64,000 nt of DNA from Enhygromyxa salina (GCF_002994635.1 NZ_PVNL01000029.1:44175-108174); one strand, 5' to 3'; positions 26,153 to 35,980 are shown, counted from the stretch's first letter. The notes: generated from the sequence alone by a model not told the origin. Program-made: numbers and translations.

Positions 26153-27733
26153 ATGCCTGGTCTCCCCGCATTGAGCAACGCGATTCCGGCAGAGATTGCC
26201 GAGACATCGACGCGCCCCGAGTCCGAGCACACGGACCGCGACGAGATCGAGTCCGCGCGTGGTGCCGCCCGCGAAGCCGTTGCGCGCGGCAAGTCGGAGT
26301 GGCGCAGGCGCCCAGCCGAAGAGACCTTCAACCTTGGTCGCTACGTGATCACGGGTCGCATCGCGAGCGGTGGCATGGCGACCGTGTACCGGGCCCGGCT
26401 CGACGGCGAAGGTGGGTTCGCCCGCGAGTTCGCCATCAAGGTCATTCACGCTCACCTCGCGGCCGCCGAGGGCTTCAAAGATCGATTCTTGGACGAGGCG
26501 CGCGTGGCGTCGCGCGTCAACCATCCAAACGTCGTCGCCACGATCGACTCGGATCAGGACCACGGCTACCACTACCTGGTCCTCGAGCTGGTCGACGGCG
26601 TCACGCTGCGGCAGCTGCAGGTCAACGATCTGCACCGCAGCGCGACCAGTGAGGGTGCGCGGCTCAACCCCTCCGAAGCCGCGCGCGTCGTGTGTGACGC
26701 GGCGAGGGGCCTGCACGCGGTTCACACGGTCGTCGACGACGAGGGCGAGTCGCTCGAGGTCGTCCATCGCGATCTCTCGCCGCACAACCTCATGCTCGAC
26801 GCCACCGGTCGCACCGTGCTGATCGACCTGGGCCTCGCCAAGGCTCGCGGTCAGCTCGGTCACACCCAGACCGGGGTGCTGTGCGGCAAGCTGCCCTACA
26901 TGAGCCCGGAGCAGAGCCGGATCGCGCCGCTCGACGCTCGCTCCGACGTGTTCAGCCTGGGCAGCGTGCTGTTCGAGCTCGCGGTCGGTCAGCCGCCGTT
27001 TGGCGACGACCACACCCCCGGCACCCTCGACAAGCTGCGCAAGTCCGACCCCGATCGACTCGCGCGGCTGCTGGTCGACGCCGACGTCCCAACCTGGCTG
27101 ACCCACGTGATCCTGGGCTGCCTGCGCCGCGAGCCCCGCGATCGCTACCAGACCGCCGCGGCGCTCGCTGACGCCCTCGACGAGGGCATGCGCTGCGCGG
27201 GCGTGATCCAGTCGACCGTGCGCCAAGCCCTGGCTCGCCGCGCGACCGCGGTCGCCGAGCAGCTCGGGCCCCTGCACCCGGCCGAGCCGCTGCCACCGCT
27301 GATCTCCTCGGATCCAACGGGCTCGCACCGCGCGGTCCCCCGGGCCCGCGGGCTGCCGGGCTGGCTCCGCGGCCTCGGCATGGCGACCGCTGGGGCGGTG
27401 GTCGTGCTGCTCGTGCTGATCGCGCTCGAGTCGTTCGATCGCAGGTCCGCGCGCGCGGACGAGACCCGCTGGATCCCCAACCTCACGGCCGCCGTGAACG
27501 CCCGGGCGACGACCTCGAGCCCAGCACCGACGACGGCAGAGCACCCCGATCAAGCCGCGCTCTCGGCCGAGCCGGGCCGCTCGACCTCGCCGGGCTCCGC
27601 CAGGCAGGCCCCGCTCCCGGTCGACACGACTGAGTCGGGTGAAGACACGGTCGTGCTCGAGCCCGCGCGCAAGCGCAGGCGTACGGGTTCCAGCCGCGGC
27701 CCCCTCGAAGAGTTCAAGGAAAACCCGTATTAG
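26153..27733 (+). CDS. Membrane Ser/Thr protein kinase (Hanks type)
   Basis: 526 aa. The kinase domain spans about 62-345: glycine loop RIASGGMATVYRA, ATP lysine in FAIKV (Lys95 or so), catalytic HRDLSPHN (205-212), activation-loop DLG in place of DFG, and the SPEQ / SDVFSLG segments. One membrane helix (about 408-425) separates it from an extracytoplasmic Pro/Thr/Ser-rich tail of 100 residues that shows no PASTA repeat. HRDLSPHN rather than HRDLKPxN is usual in myxobacterial kinases. It phosphorylates unknown targets. It is followed after 52 bp by a TPR-type membrane protein that may be co-transcribed; a PP2C phosphatase lies 5 kb away. Confidence 0.92.
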   Translation: MPGLPALSNAIPAEIAETSTRPESEHTDRDEIESARGAAREAVARGKSEWRRRPAEETFNLGRYVITGRIASGGMATVYRARLDGEGGFAREFAIKVIHAHLAAAEGFKDRFLDEARVASRVNHPNVVATIDSDQDHGYHYLVLELVDGVTLRQLQVNDLHRSATSEGARLNPSEAARVVCDAARGLHAVHTVVDDEGESLEVVHRDLSPHNLMLDATGRTVLIDLGLAKARGQLGHTQTGVLCGKLPYMSPEQSRIAPLDARSDVFSLGSVLFELAVGQPPFGDDHTPGTLDKLRKSDPDRLARLLVDADVPTWLTHVILGCLRREPRDRYQTAAALADALDEGMRCAGVIQSTVRQALARRATAVAEQLGPLHPAEPLPPLISSDPTGSHRAVPRARGLPGWLRGLGMATAGAVVVLLVLIALESFDRRSARADETRWIPNLTAAVNARATTSSPAPTTAEHPDQAALSAEPGRSTSPGSARQAPLPVDTTESGEDTVVLEPARKRRRTGSSRGPLEEFKENPY

Positions 27734-28856
27734 CAAGTCTGTGTACAGTCGTCGGCAAGGTCGGCTTCTGAATCCGGGTTGATCAATGGCGCTCGCTTCG
27801 GCCTCGCTCGCAGCCTTCGCTGCTCTCGTCATCGGCACGAGCCCGATCGCCGCCGTCGGGTCCGGGCCCAGCCCGCGCGCCGACGCGGATGGGCCCAGCC
27901 CTGGACCGAGCGACTCGCCGGACGCGTCGAGTGAAGACCCGCGCGAGGTCGCCAAGCGCTCGTTCGACACGGGCTTGGCCGCGATCGCCAGCGGCGAGTT
28001 CGACCTCGCCGTGTCGAGCTTCGAGCGAGCCCACTCGCTGCTCCCCCACCCGGTCACGCTGTTCAACCTCGCGCTCGCGCTCGAGAAGGCCAACCGCCTG
28101 CCCGAAGCGTGGGAGCTGTTCGACGCCATCATCGACACCGTAGAGAGCAACGCCGAGCGACGCGAGGTTCGTCGCCACATGCGGACGATCGAGGGCAGCG
28201 TCGCGATCGTGGAGATCGACGCCCGCCCGCGCAGGCGCCTGTGCATCGACGGCCTCGACATGCCCAAGCGCGAGTCGGGTGACTATCGGCTCGCGGTCGA
28301 TCCGGGCCGCTACGACATGCTGCTCGACGAGCACGCGTTCAGCGTGGAGTTCCAGGCCGGCGATCGGCGGGTGCTGCTGCTCGATCGGGCCGACAGCTTG
28401 GTGCCCAGCGAGCGCGGCGGCCGGTTGCTGCCGGCGATGGCCGGCACGGCGATCGGCACGGGCGCGCTCGCGTTGGCCCTGGGGATCAGCGCGGCGGCGA
28501 GCAACGACGATCTCGCGCAGACGGGCCTGGCCGCGGGCGCAGCGACGAGCGCCGGGCTCGCGGTCGCGGCCAGCGTGGTCGTGCTGTTGCTCGAGACCCG
28601 GGTGATCACCGATCGGACCCGCGCCTACCCCGACGGGTCGAACCGAAAGTCGGGCACCACCTGCCCCGGGTCACCCAAGCTCGAGCGCCGGCTGGACCTG
28701 CGGATCGGCCCCACGCTCGACCGGCCCGTGGAGTTCTCGCTGGCGCCGTCGCGGCCCGTCAGCGCCAGCGTCCCGGCGCCCGAGTTTCCGCACCCGCACG
28801 CGATCCGACCGCCGCGCAACCGGCCCCCAACGCGCGAGTCAGAGCCGGCCCGCGAG

Positions 28857-29579
<723 letters not shown>

Positions 29580-29614
29580 GGCGACAGTAGAGCGCCCGTC
29601 AGCGGTTGCCAAGC

Positions 29615-30781
29615 TCAGCGATCCCGATGCTGGATGAACGTGTCGGCGCGGTGGCGCTGGTCTCGATCCCGAGCCGCCCACGCCATCTGCGAGGTCGCGA
29701 CCGCGCTCCAGCCCTGCTGCGACACCGCGATCACGCCGACGCCCTCCTCGGGGCTGATCTCACGGATCGCCGCGTTGATGGCGTCCTTGGGCAGGTGGCC
29801 GCGGGCCAGCAGATCGTAGACCCGCGCGGCGACCCGCTCGCGAATGATCGCCTCGCCCTTGCCCGTGGCCGCGACCGCGCCGTCGGGCCCGGCGTACAGC
29901 CCCGCGCCCAGGATCGGGACGTCCCCGACGCGACCGTGGATTGCGAGGGTCGTGCCACCAGTCGAGAGCGCCGCGGCGTAGCGGCCCTGCGCGGTGCGAA
30001 CCACCACCCCCACGGTGTCCTGGGTCTGATCGGGTGTCACCTGCGGGCCCGACTCGCCGTCGTCGGCCGCGGCCAGCTCGGCGGCGCGGAGCAGCGCCAT
30101 CGCCTCGTCGAGGCTGGCCGGCGCGGGGGTCTCGAAGTTCCAGTGCGCCCGCCAGTCCCACTGCGCCCACGGCCCGTCGGCGGGCTCGGAGAACAGCCGC
30201 GCGTAGCCACGCTCGAGCTTGGCGCGGGCCTGTGGCGTCGCGAGGTCGCGGGTCTCGAGGCCCAAGGTCGCCGCGATTTTTTGGGCGCCGTCGCCCACCA
30301 GCAGCAAGTGTGGAGAGTCCGCGACAGCCTCGGCGACCCGGATCGGGTGGCGGATCCCGGCGATCCCGGCGACGGCCCCGAACCGCTCGCGGTCGTCCAT
30401 GATCGCCGCGTCCGCCTCGATGCTGACCCCATCGAGGCGCAGGTTGGCGCCGGTTCCTGCGTTGAAGCGCGGATCGTCCTCGAGCAGCTCGATCGTCGCG
30501 ATCGCGGCCGCGACCGCGGCGCGCTGGTCTCCCGCGTGGTGCTCGAGCTGCTCGAACCCACGCTCGACCGCCGCCGCTGGCCCGTCGCTGCGCGACGCGG
30601 GTGAGCCCTGCCCGCCGTGCGCGAGGATCAGCGGACCCACGCGCGCCGGGTCGGCCTCGAGCCGCTCGACGCTCCGCTCGTGAGTGGTTGGCGCGGGGAC
30701 CTCACCGACGCTGGAAGTCGCATGGCACGCGGCCAGCGCGACGAGCGAGAGCACCCATGGCCACGGACTGCGGTGACGCAT
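29615..30781 (-). CDS. iaaA: Exported isoaspartyl peptidase / L-asparaginase (Ntn hydrolase, plant type)
   Basis: 388 aa. The signal peptide ends LAAC (Cys19), a good lipobox, so the enzyme is probably a lipoprotein outside the cytoplasm, which is unusual as relatives such as E. coli IaaA are not lipid anchored. Family landmarks are complete: LAHGG, NAGTGANL, the autocleavage site D-T-V-G-V-V with nucleophile Thr256, LSTGG, and TGKGEAIIR. After self-cleavage before Thr256 the enzyme removes beta-aspartyl residues from isoaspartyl peptides and has asparaginase activity. It starts 36 bp from the divergent gene at 30818. It could help use isoaspartyl peptides, including cyanophycin dipeptides, but it is 26 kb from the cyanophycin operon. 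Confidence 0.88.
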   Translation of the reverse strand: MRHRSPWPWVLSLVALAACHATSSVGEVPAPTTHERSVERLEADPARVGPLILAHGGQGSPASRSDGPAAAVERGFEQLEHHAGDQRAAVAAAIATIELLEDDPRFNAGTGANLRLDGVSIEADAAIMDDRERFGAVAGIAGIRHPIRVAEAVADSPHLLLVGDGAQKIAATLGLETRDLATPQARAKLERGYARLFSEPADGPWAQWDWRAHWNFETPAPASLDEAMALLRAAELAAADDGESGPQVTPDQTQDTVGVVVRTAQGRYAAALSTGGTTLAIHGRVGDVPILGAGLYAGPDGAVAATGKGEAIIRERVAARVYDLLARGHLPKDAINAAIREISPEEGVGVIAVSQQGWSAVATSQMAWAARDRDQRHRADTFIQHRDR

Positions 30782-30817
30782 GCCGCACGCTACCAGCCCC
30801 GCAGCGCGCTTGCGTCG

Positions 30818-32161
30818 ATGCAGCCCGACCGTCAAGATTGGCCGGTGTACGGCCCCCTCAGCCTCGCCCTGGTCCTGGCACTCGGCCCTGGGCAGGCGTC
30901 CGGCGACGCGGATGGCGACGTCGCCGCGTACGAGCCCAGCCGCGAGCAGTGTCGGGCCCAGAAGTTGGACTTCTTTCTGGGCTTCGGGCGCCGCCAAGCG
31001 CCGACCTTGCTCGAGGTTTACATCGATCCGACCGCGTCCGAGACCAGCCCGCTGCGCCTGTGGCTCGAGCTGCGCCGGATCGCGGGCGAGCGCGGCGATG
31101 AGCTGCGCATGGAGCTGATCCCCAGCCGCGGGAGCCTGTCCTCCAACGACGCCGACAGCGACTCGGTCCGGGTGTGGTTCATGGCCGTGGCCACGCTCGG
31201 CAAGGCCGAGGAAGCGCTGCGCCTGCTCGAGCGCCAAGACTGGCCGCTGGTCGCCGCCGAGCTGAGCACCTCCGAAGGTCGCGCCCGCCTGGCCCGCGAG
31301 CTCGAGCTCGAGCCCGAAGCGGTCGAGCTCCGGCGCACGGGCGCCTCGGGGGCGTGCCTGCGGCGCGACCTCGAGCGCGCGTCCAAGCACCTCGCCGCCC
31401 AGCCCACGGGCCCGCGCGTGACCATGATCGGCGTGATCGATCGCGAGGGCCACGAGCAGTTCTTGGACGTGGACACGGAGCTGTCCGAGCTGCGAACCCA
31501 GCTCGATCGTCTGATCACCATCCCCGCCAACAACCTCCACGTTCCGGTCAACATCGGGTCGTTCGCCGCGGTCATGCCCGGCCAGATCTTCCGCCTCGAT
31601 CGCACCTTCCCCGAGACCGGCGTGCTCGTCGGTGGCGACGCGCTCCCCCACAGGCTCGTGTTGTTCATGGAGGACGAAGAGCACGGTCGGCTCGCCGACA
31701 TGCTCGCGCCGGCCATGCGCTTTCGCGGCCAGCACCCCGGGCAGCTCTCGGTCCAGCTGATCGCGGCCGGCGTCAGCAGCCGGGCGATCAGCCTGCGTCG
31801 GCGGCTGTGCGCGGCCCGGACCTTGGGCCTCGAGGTCGAGTACCTGCTGCACCTGTCCGATCCGCCCGCGGTCCGCCGCCTCCACGAAGATGATCTCTAC
31901 GAGGTCCTGCTGCCCGTCGCCGACTCCGACGCCTGCAGTGACAGCGAGGCGCTCGAGTCGCGCAGTGGCCAGGCGAGCGGCGCCGGGGCACCTGGTGACG
32001 GCGACTTCGGCCACCCACGCGGCGCGTGGCTCGACGGGCGACCGGTCAGCCATTCTGATCTCGAGAGCCTCGAGTGGCGGCTCGACAGCGAGCCGAGCCC
32101 CAACGTCATCGACTGGCTCCTGACCCCAGCCCGGATCGTGGGCGAGGGACCTCGGATCTGA
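30818..32161 (+). CDS. Hypothetical secreted protein, possible thioredoxin-like folds, 447 aa
   Basis: Start chosen at ATG 30818; GTG 30845 would give a cleaner signal peptide beginning MYGPLSLALVLALG. After the signal, a strand-helix pattern (ADRT-like LEVYIDPTASETSPLRLWLE, then RVWFMAVATLG, then a second half with a matching pattern) resembles two DsbA/thioredoxin-like folds, but the Cys pair of active thioredoxins is missing. The ORF extends upstream to 30617 only as a shadow of the divergent peptidase. Function unknown. Confidence 0.6.
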   Translation: MQPDRQDWPVYGPLSLALVLALGPGQASGDADGDVAAYEPSREQCRAQKLDFFLGFGRRQAPTLLEVYIDPTASETSPLRLWLELRRIAGERGDELRMELIPSRGSLSSNDADSDSVRVWFMAVATLGKAEEALRLLERQDWPLVAAELSTSEGRARLARELELEPEAVELRRTGASGACLRRDLERASKHLAAQPTGPRVTMIGVIDREGHEQFLDVDTELSELRTQLDRLITIPANNLHVPVNIGSFAAVMPGQIFRLDRTFPETGVLVGGDALPHRLVLFMEDEEHGRLADMLAPAMRFRGQHPGQLSVQLIAAGVSSRAISLRRRLCAARTLGLEVEYLLHLSDPPAVRRLHEDDLYEVLLPVADSDACSDSEALESRSGQASGAGAPGDGDFGHPRGAWLDGRPVSHSDLESLEWRLDSEPSPNVIDWLLTPARIVGEGPRI

Positions 32162-32180
32162 GCGCGCGTCCAAGCCCTGG

Positions 32181-32216
32181 CCTGGGATCGGGCCTGGGAT
32201 CGGGCCTGGGATCGGG
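32181..32216. repeat. Three perfect 12-bp tandem copies
   Basis: The unit CCTGGGATCGGG occurs three times in tandem just after the 447-aa protein's stop and before the PP2C gene. The rest of the 171-bp gap shows no clear terminator; a weak -10-like TACTAT lies at 32256-32261. Confidence 0.7.
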
Positions 32217-32332
32217 GGCGAGCGCCCCGGGTTCGAGATCTGCGCCCAAAACAGATACTATCCTCGTCCACGCCCTCGGCCTCCCCGCTCGGCTCATCTC
32301 TCTCGCCATCCCCTCCCCCTCGTCTGCTTGCC

Positions 32333-34219
32333 ATGGATCTCAAGTACTGGGCCGCCACGGATGTGGGGCGCAAACGCACTCACAATGAAGACAACTTCCT
32401 GATCGATCAGGAGCTGCGCTTTTTCGTGGTCGCGGACGGCATGGGCGGCCACGCCTCGGGTGAGGTCGCCAGCGCGATGGCGGTCCACACGATCCGCGGC
32501 ATCCTCGCGCGCGAGCACGATCTGTTCGAGCAAGGCCGCGACGACGACCCCACCTGGCACATGGAGATCTGCATGCTGCTGGAGTACGCGGTCCACGTCG
32601 CGTGCGAGCAGATCTACAGCAAGGGCGTGCAAGAGCCCGAGAAGAAGGGCATGGGCACCACGGTGGTGTCGCTGCTGATCGTCGGCGATCGCGGCTACAT
32701 CGCCTACGTCGGCGACAGCCGGATCTACCTGCTGCGCGGCGGCATCGTCTATCAGCTCACGGAGGATCACTCGCTCATGAACGAGCTGATCCGCCAGGGC
32801 AAGATCACGGCCGAAGCGTTCGACGACAGCCCCTACGCCCAGTTCAAGCACGCCATGACCCGCGCGGTCGGGCCCAACGAGGCCGTCGAGGTCGACACGC
32901 TCGACTTCGACATGATCCCCGGCGACTCGTTCTTGCTGTGCAGCGACGGGCTCTACGAGTACCTCGACGACAGCGACATCTCGCACATGCTCGCGCTGAC
33001 GGAGGTCAAGGACATCCCCGGTCGGCTGATCGACATGGCCAACACGCGCGGCGGCAAGGACAACATCACCGCGCTGATCATCCAGGTCCCCGAGAACGCC
33101 GACGGCAGCGATCGCGCCGCCGAGATCAACTTCACGCTCGACACCCTCAAGTCGATCCCGCTGTTCGCCGCGCTGACCTACCAGCAGCTCGTGCGGATCA
33201 TGAACCTCACCCGCATCGTCCCGTTCGAGTCGGGCAACGTGCTGTGCTACGAGGGCCAGCCAGCCGAGGAGCTGTTCGTGATCCTGCGCGGGCTCGTCGA
33301 GCTCGAGTCGGGCGGCTCGCACGTGGCCACGCTCCCGCAGGGGTCTCACTTCGGCGAGATGGCGCTGGTCGGCACGACCCCCCGCTCGGCCACCGCCACC
33401 GCCGTCGCCGACGGCAAGCTGCTGATCATCAACCGCGAGGACTTCTTCGAGATCCTGCGCAAAGAAGCTCCGCTCGCCGTCAAGCTGCTGTGGGCGTTCG
33501 TCCAGGAGCTGAGCTCGCGGCTGCGCCAGGCCAACCTGGATCTGAGCCTGGCCCGCGACCCGTCGAGCCAGGCCGTCGCGGTTGGCCAGGGCGCGCCCGC
33601 CGACGAGATCATGGACATCATGGATCTCAGCGAAGAGATCGTCGTCAGCGAGTCGAGCGGCGAGCTCTCGCGCGAAGAGCTGGCCGCCGCCCTCCAGGAG
33701 GACACGGTCCGCGAGCCCAGCGACACCCTCTCGCTCGATCCCAACGACATGGACGACCTCGACGAGCTCGATGACCTCGAGTCCGCGGAGCCGGCCGAGG
33801 CCGTCGAGCTCGACGCCGACGAGGTCTTGGCCGTTCAGGTCGAGGCCGCGAGCGGACCGACCGTCGCAGCTGCGCCGCAGTCTCCAAGCGCGCCGCAGTC
33901 TCCAAGCGCGCCGCGGTCTCCAAGCGCGCCGCGGTCTCCAAGCGCGCCGCAGTCTCCAAGCGCGCCGCGGGCCGTGAGCGCCCCGCAGACCATGGTCGCG
34001 CCGCCGCCCGTGGTCGCGCCGCCGCCACCCGTCATGGTCGCGCCCAACGCCATGGAGCGCGACCTCGAGGCGCCGAGCGCCCGCATCAACAAGCCCACGA
34101 CTCCGATCCTGGTGAGCCCGAGCGGCCGGTTTGGCAGCGCCGGCAAGCCCCCCGAGGACGCCGACAAACACCCGCGCTCGCCGCAGCCGGCCGACGCGGA
34201 CTTGCTGCCGGATGAGTGA
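32333..34219 (+). CDS. PP2C-type protein phosphatase fused to a cyclic-nucleotide-binding domain
   Basis: 628 aa. PP2C domain at 1-250 with all metal motifs: THNEDN (16-21), VADGMGGHASGE (33-44), YVGDSR, LCSDGL (202-207) and GGKDN (240-244). A cyclic-nucleotide-binding domain follows at about 275-395; its phosphate cassette FGEMALVGTTPRSATATA keeps the Glu and Arg that contact cNMP in CRP/PKA domains, so it may really bind a nucleotide. The last 190 residues are acidic then Pro/Ser/Ala-rich with five 6-residue repeats. The protein would dephosphorylate Ser/Thr phosphoproteins, possibly under nucleotide control. No signal or membrane segment; cytoplasmic. The next gene overlaps its stop. Confidence 0.92.
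   Translation: MDLKYWAATDVGRKRTHNEDNFLIDQELRFFVVADGMGGHASGEVASAMAVHTIRGILAREHDLFEQGRDDDPTWHMEICMLLEYAVHVACEQIYSKGVQEPEKKGMGTTVVSLLIVGDRGYIAYVGDSRIYLLRGGIVYQLTEDHSLMNELIRQGKITAEAFDDSPYAQFKHAMTRAVGPNEAVEVDTLDFDMIPGDSFLLCSDGLYEYLDDSDISHMLALTEVKDIPGRLIDMANTRGGKDNITALIIQVPENADGSDRAAEINFTLDTLKSIPLFAALTYQQLVRIMNLTRIVPFESGNVLCYEGQPAEELFVILRGLVELESGGSHVATLPQGSHFGEMALVGTTPRSATATAVADGKLLIINREDFFEILRKEAPLAVKLLWAFVQELSSRLRQANLDLSLARDPSSQAVAVGQGAPADEIMDIMDLSEEIVVSESSGELSREELAAALQEDTVREPSDTLSLDPNDMDDLDELDDLESAEPAEAVELDADEVLAVQVEAASGPTVAAAPQSPSAPQSPSAPRSPSAPRSPSAPQSPSAPRAVSAPQTMVAPPPVVAPPPPVMVAPNAMERDLEAPSARINKPTTPILVSPSGRFGSAGKPPEDADKHPRSPQPADADLLPDE
33878..33967 (+). repeat. Five 18-bp coding tandem repeats in the phosphatase tail
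   Basis: Five units encoding (Q/R)SPSAP, identical except for one base that switches Gln to Arg. The near identity points to recent slippage or strong homogenisation. It forms a Pro/Ser-rich linker. Confidence 0.85.
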
Positions 34220-35462
34220 ACGAGGCTGTCTCCCGATGTCCCGCCCGCACCGAGTCTTCCGCCCCACACGATCCCTCCAGCTGCTCGCCGCCCTCGCGTT
34301 GATGTCGTCCCTGCTTGGCTGCGGGACCGAGGAGCACGAGCCGCCCCGCGGCCCGGTGTTCGAGTTTGGCCCCGCGCCCGCGAGCCCCACCGCGCCGACT
34401 CAGCACCTGCTCACCAACAGCATCGACGGCGCCGCGGTCACGGGGATCCGTGACGACGGCAGCATCGTCTCGGCCGTCGAATGGTTCGACGGCGGCCTCG
34501 AGCAGGCCCTGGCCGCCGCCAAGGCCCAGGCCAAGCTGGTGTTCGTCGACGTCGGCGCGTACTGGTGCCCGCCCTGCCACGAGCTCGACGAGAAGACCTT
34601 CACCGATCCCCGGGTCGGCGAGTGGCTGGCCAAGCACGCGATCGCGGTCCACGTCGACGCCGAGAAGGGCGAGGGTCCCGACCTGGTCGAGCGCTACCAC
34701 GTCCAGGCCTACCCCACCCTCTTGATGCTCGAGGCGACTGGCATCGAGAAGGGCCGGTTGGTCGACTTCATCGAGCCCGACGCGCTGGTCCCCAAGCTCG
34801 AAGAACTGGCCGCGGGCGGCAACGTGCTGGCCGAGCTCGAGGCCGCGGTCGAGGCCGCGCCCGCCGACGTCGAGGCCCGCTATCGGCTCGGCCACGCCTA
34901 TGTGCTCGCCGCTCGCCAGTCCGACGCCGAGCGGGTCTACGCCGGGGTCATCGCCGACGACATCGACAACGCGAAGGGCCTGACCAGCAAGGTCATCTAC
35001 GACCTCGCGATGTTCTTCACGATGAAGCTCGAGGACGATCCGGAGACCGCGATCCTCCAGCTTCAGGCCCTGCAGTCCAAGTTCCCCGACAGCCCAGAGG
35101 CGACCAAGGCCTACCGCATGATCGGCCGGGCCTACTGCCAGCTCGGCAAGCCCGACGAGGCCGTCGCCGCGCTCGAGGCCATGCTCGCGACGGATCCCGA
35201 AGACGTCGAGCTCGCGGCGAGCTTTGGGTGGTTCGCGTTTCGCGAGAAGTGCCGCCCCGACGCCGGGCTCGCCGCCGTGCTCGCCGGGATCGGGCGAGCC
35301 CCCGACAACGCCGAGCTGCGCTACCTCGAGGCCGAGCTGCGCGAGCTGGTCGGCGAGCCCGAGGCCGCGTTGGTCGCGATCCGCAAGGCCAGCGAGCTCG
35401 AGCCGGACAGCGCGTACTACAAGCGCCAAGTTCGTCGGTTCGAAGCGCTCACGGGCGACTGA
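34212..35462 (+). CDS. Thioredoxin-fold lipoprotein with TPR domain
   Basis: Start ATG 34212 overlaps the phosphatase stop; an ATG at 34236 gives a shorter leader. The signal sequence ends LLGC, a good lipobox. A thioredoxin-like domain (about 95-200) has the active-site W-C-P-P-C in FVDVGAYWCPPCHELDEK and a cis-Pro region AYPTLLML, as in the DsbD C-domain or thioredoxin-like reductases. From about 225 to the end there are four or more TPR units. It probably reduces or isomerises disulfides in the periplasm and binds partners through the TPRs. Confidence 0.82.
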   Translation: MSERGCLPMSRPHRVFRPTRSLQLLAALALMSSLLGCGTEEHEPPRGPVFEFGPAPASPTAPTQHLLTNSIDGAAVTGIRDDGSIVSAVEWFDGGLEQALAAAKAQAKLVFVDVGAYWCPPCHELDEKTFTDPRVGEWLAKHAIAVHVDAEKGEGPDLVERYHVQAYPTLLMLEATGIEKGRLVDFIEPDALVPKLEELAAGGNVLAELEAAVEAAPADVEARYRLGHAYVLAARQSDAERVYAGVIADDIDNAKGLTSKVIYDLAMFFTMKLEDDPETAILQLQALQSKFPDSPEATKAYRMIGRAYCQLGKPDEAVAALEAMLATDPEDVELAASFGWFAFREKCRPDAGLAAVLAGIGRAPDNAELRYLEAELRELVGEPEAALVAIRKASELEPDSAYYKRQVRRFEALTGD

Positions 35463-35557
35463 GCGGCGTCTCGTTTTCACTTCACGATGCGGTCTTCACC
35501 GAGGCCGCGGCGGGCCACGGTCAGACGGTGAGCTCCATGCAGCGCGCCGCGAGCTCA

Positions 35558-35615
35558 GAATGTCGCGTCCGCGCTGATCCGCAAACAAGCGACGGAACGT
35601 GGCGACATCGAACAT
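35558..35615 (-). pseudogene. Internally deleted remnant of an HNH endonuclease gene
   Basis: Read on the minus strand from 35615 it gives MFDVATFRRLFADQRGRDI. The first nine residues match the start MSDVAAFRR of the HNH gene at 50026, while DQRGRDI matches the near-C-terminal LDQRGRDIPATP of the same gene. At DNA level 35558-35579 is identical to 49298-49319 over 22 bases. So the start and end of the gene are joined and the middle is gone, leaving a short non-coding derivative. Confidence 0.65.
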
Positions 35616-35643
35616 CATCACATCATCACATCATCACATCATA
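35613..35643. repeat. 8-bp microsatellite (CATCATCA)
   Basis: Nearly four tandem copies of CATCATCA directly upstream (minus sense) of the HNH remnant; the other HNH copies lack this expansion. Confidence 0.7.
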
Positions 35644-35655
35644 CATATTCAGCTG

Positions 35656-35829
35656 TCAGGGCAAGCTAATCGCACGATACCCAAGCGCGACTTGGCATCG
35701 ACTTCGGGTCATTGCGGCTGGTGGCGACACCACGAGATCGCAGACCAGGTGAACGCGCTTGCGGAAGCGATCCTCGAAGTCGATTTCGTGGCCCTGGGCC
35801 ACGGGGATCCGGTTGGTCACGACGATCAT
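35656..35829 (-). pseudogene. Truncated antibiotic-biosynthesis-monooxygenase (ABM) family gene
   Basis: From the ATG at 35829 the first 29 residues, MIVVTNRIPVAQGHEIDFED and on to RFRKRVHLV, are the typical start of ABM/HmoB-like heme- or quinone-oxygenase family proteins of about 100-110 aa. After HLV the homology stops and 28 unrelated residues run to a TGA at 35656-35658. The break lies next to sequence shared with the flank of the HNH gene near 50046, suggesting that the element, or recombination at it, cut the gene. Confidence 0.7.
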
Positions 35830-35980
35830 GCGCGCGAGTCTACGCGGACGGGCTCGTCGCCACACCACAACGCTCGACTCGGCGTTGAGGACCGCGCGGT
35901 TGCTCTCGGTTTGATGGTTCCCGCGCCCGATGCAGGACGTGCCGAGCGCCGGGCTCTTGCGTGAGCTCGAGCTCGAGAAC

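Larger units (their letters stand above)
35463..35980. other. 518-bp gap with gene debris
   Basis: No intact gene. It holds an HNH-endonuclease deletion remnant (35558-35615), an 8-bp tandem repeat (35613-35643), and the truncated start of a monooxygenase gene (35656-35829), all in minus orientation. The first 95 bp and the 150 bp before the histidine kinase stop show nothing recognisable. Confidence 0.6.

Noticed and set aside
26141..28267. 708-aa minus ORF across the kinase and TPR genes
   Set aside because: Covers two clear plus-strand genes and an intergenic gap; no family features.
30782..32173. Upstream extension of the isoaspartyl peptidase ORF
   Set aside because: Antisense to the 447-aa gene; the signal peptide at 30781 marks the true start.
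33878..33967. CRISPR-like array
   Set aside because: Units are directly adjoining with no spacers and encode a Pro/Ser linker in frame.
35613..35643. CRISPR or iteron array
   Set aside because: An 8-bp microsatellite without spacers; no replication or Cas gene nearby.
35599..35964. 121-aa plus ORF in the debris region
   Set aside because: Reads across a microsatellite and antisense to the monooxygenase fragment; no coding signature.
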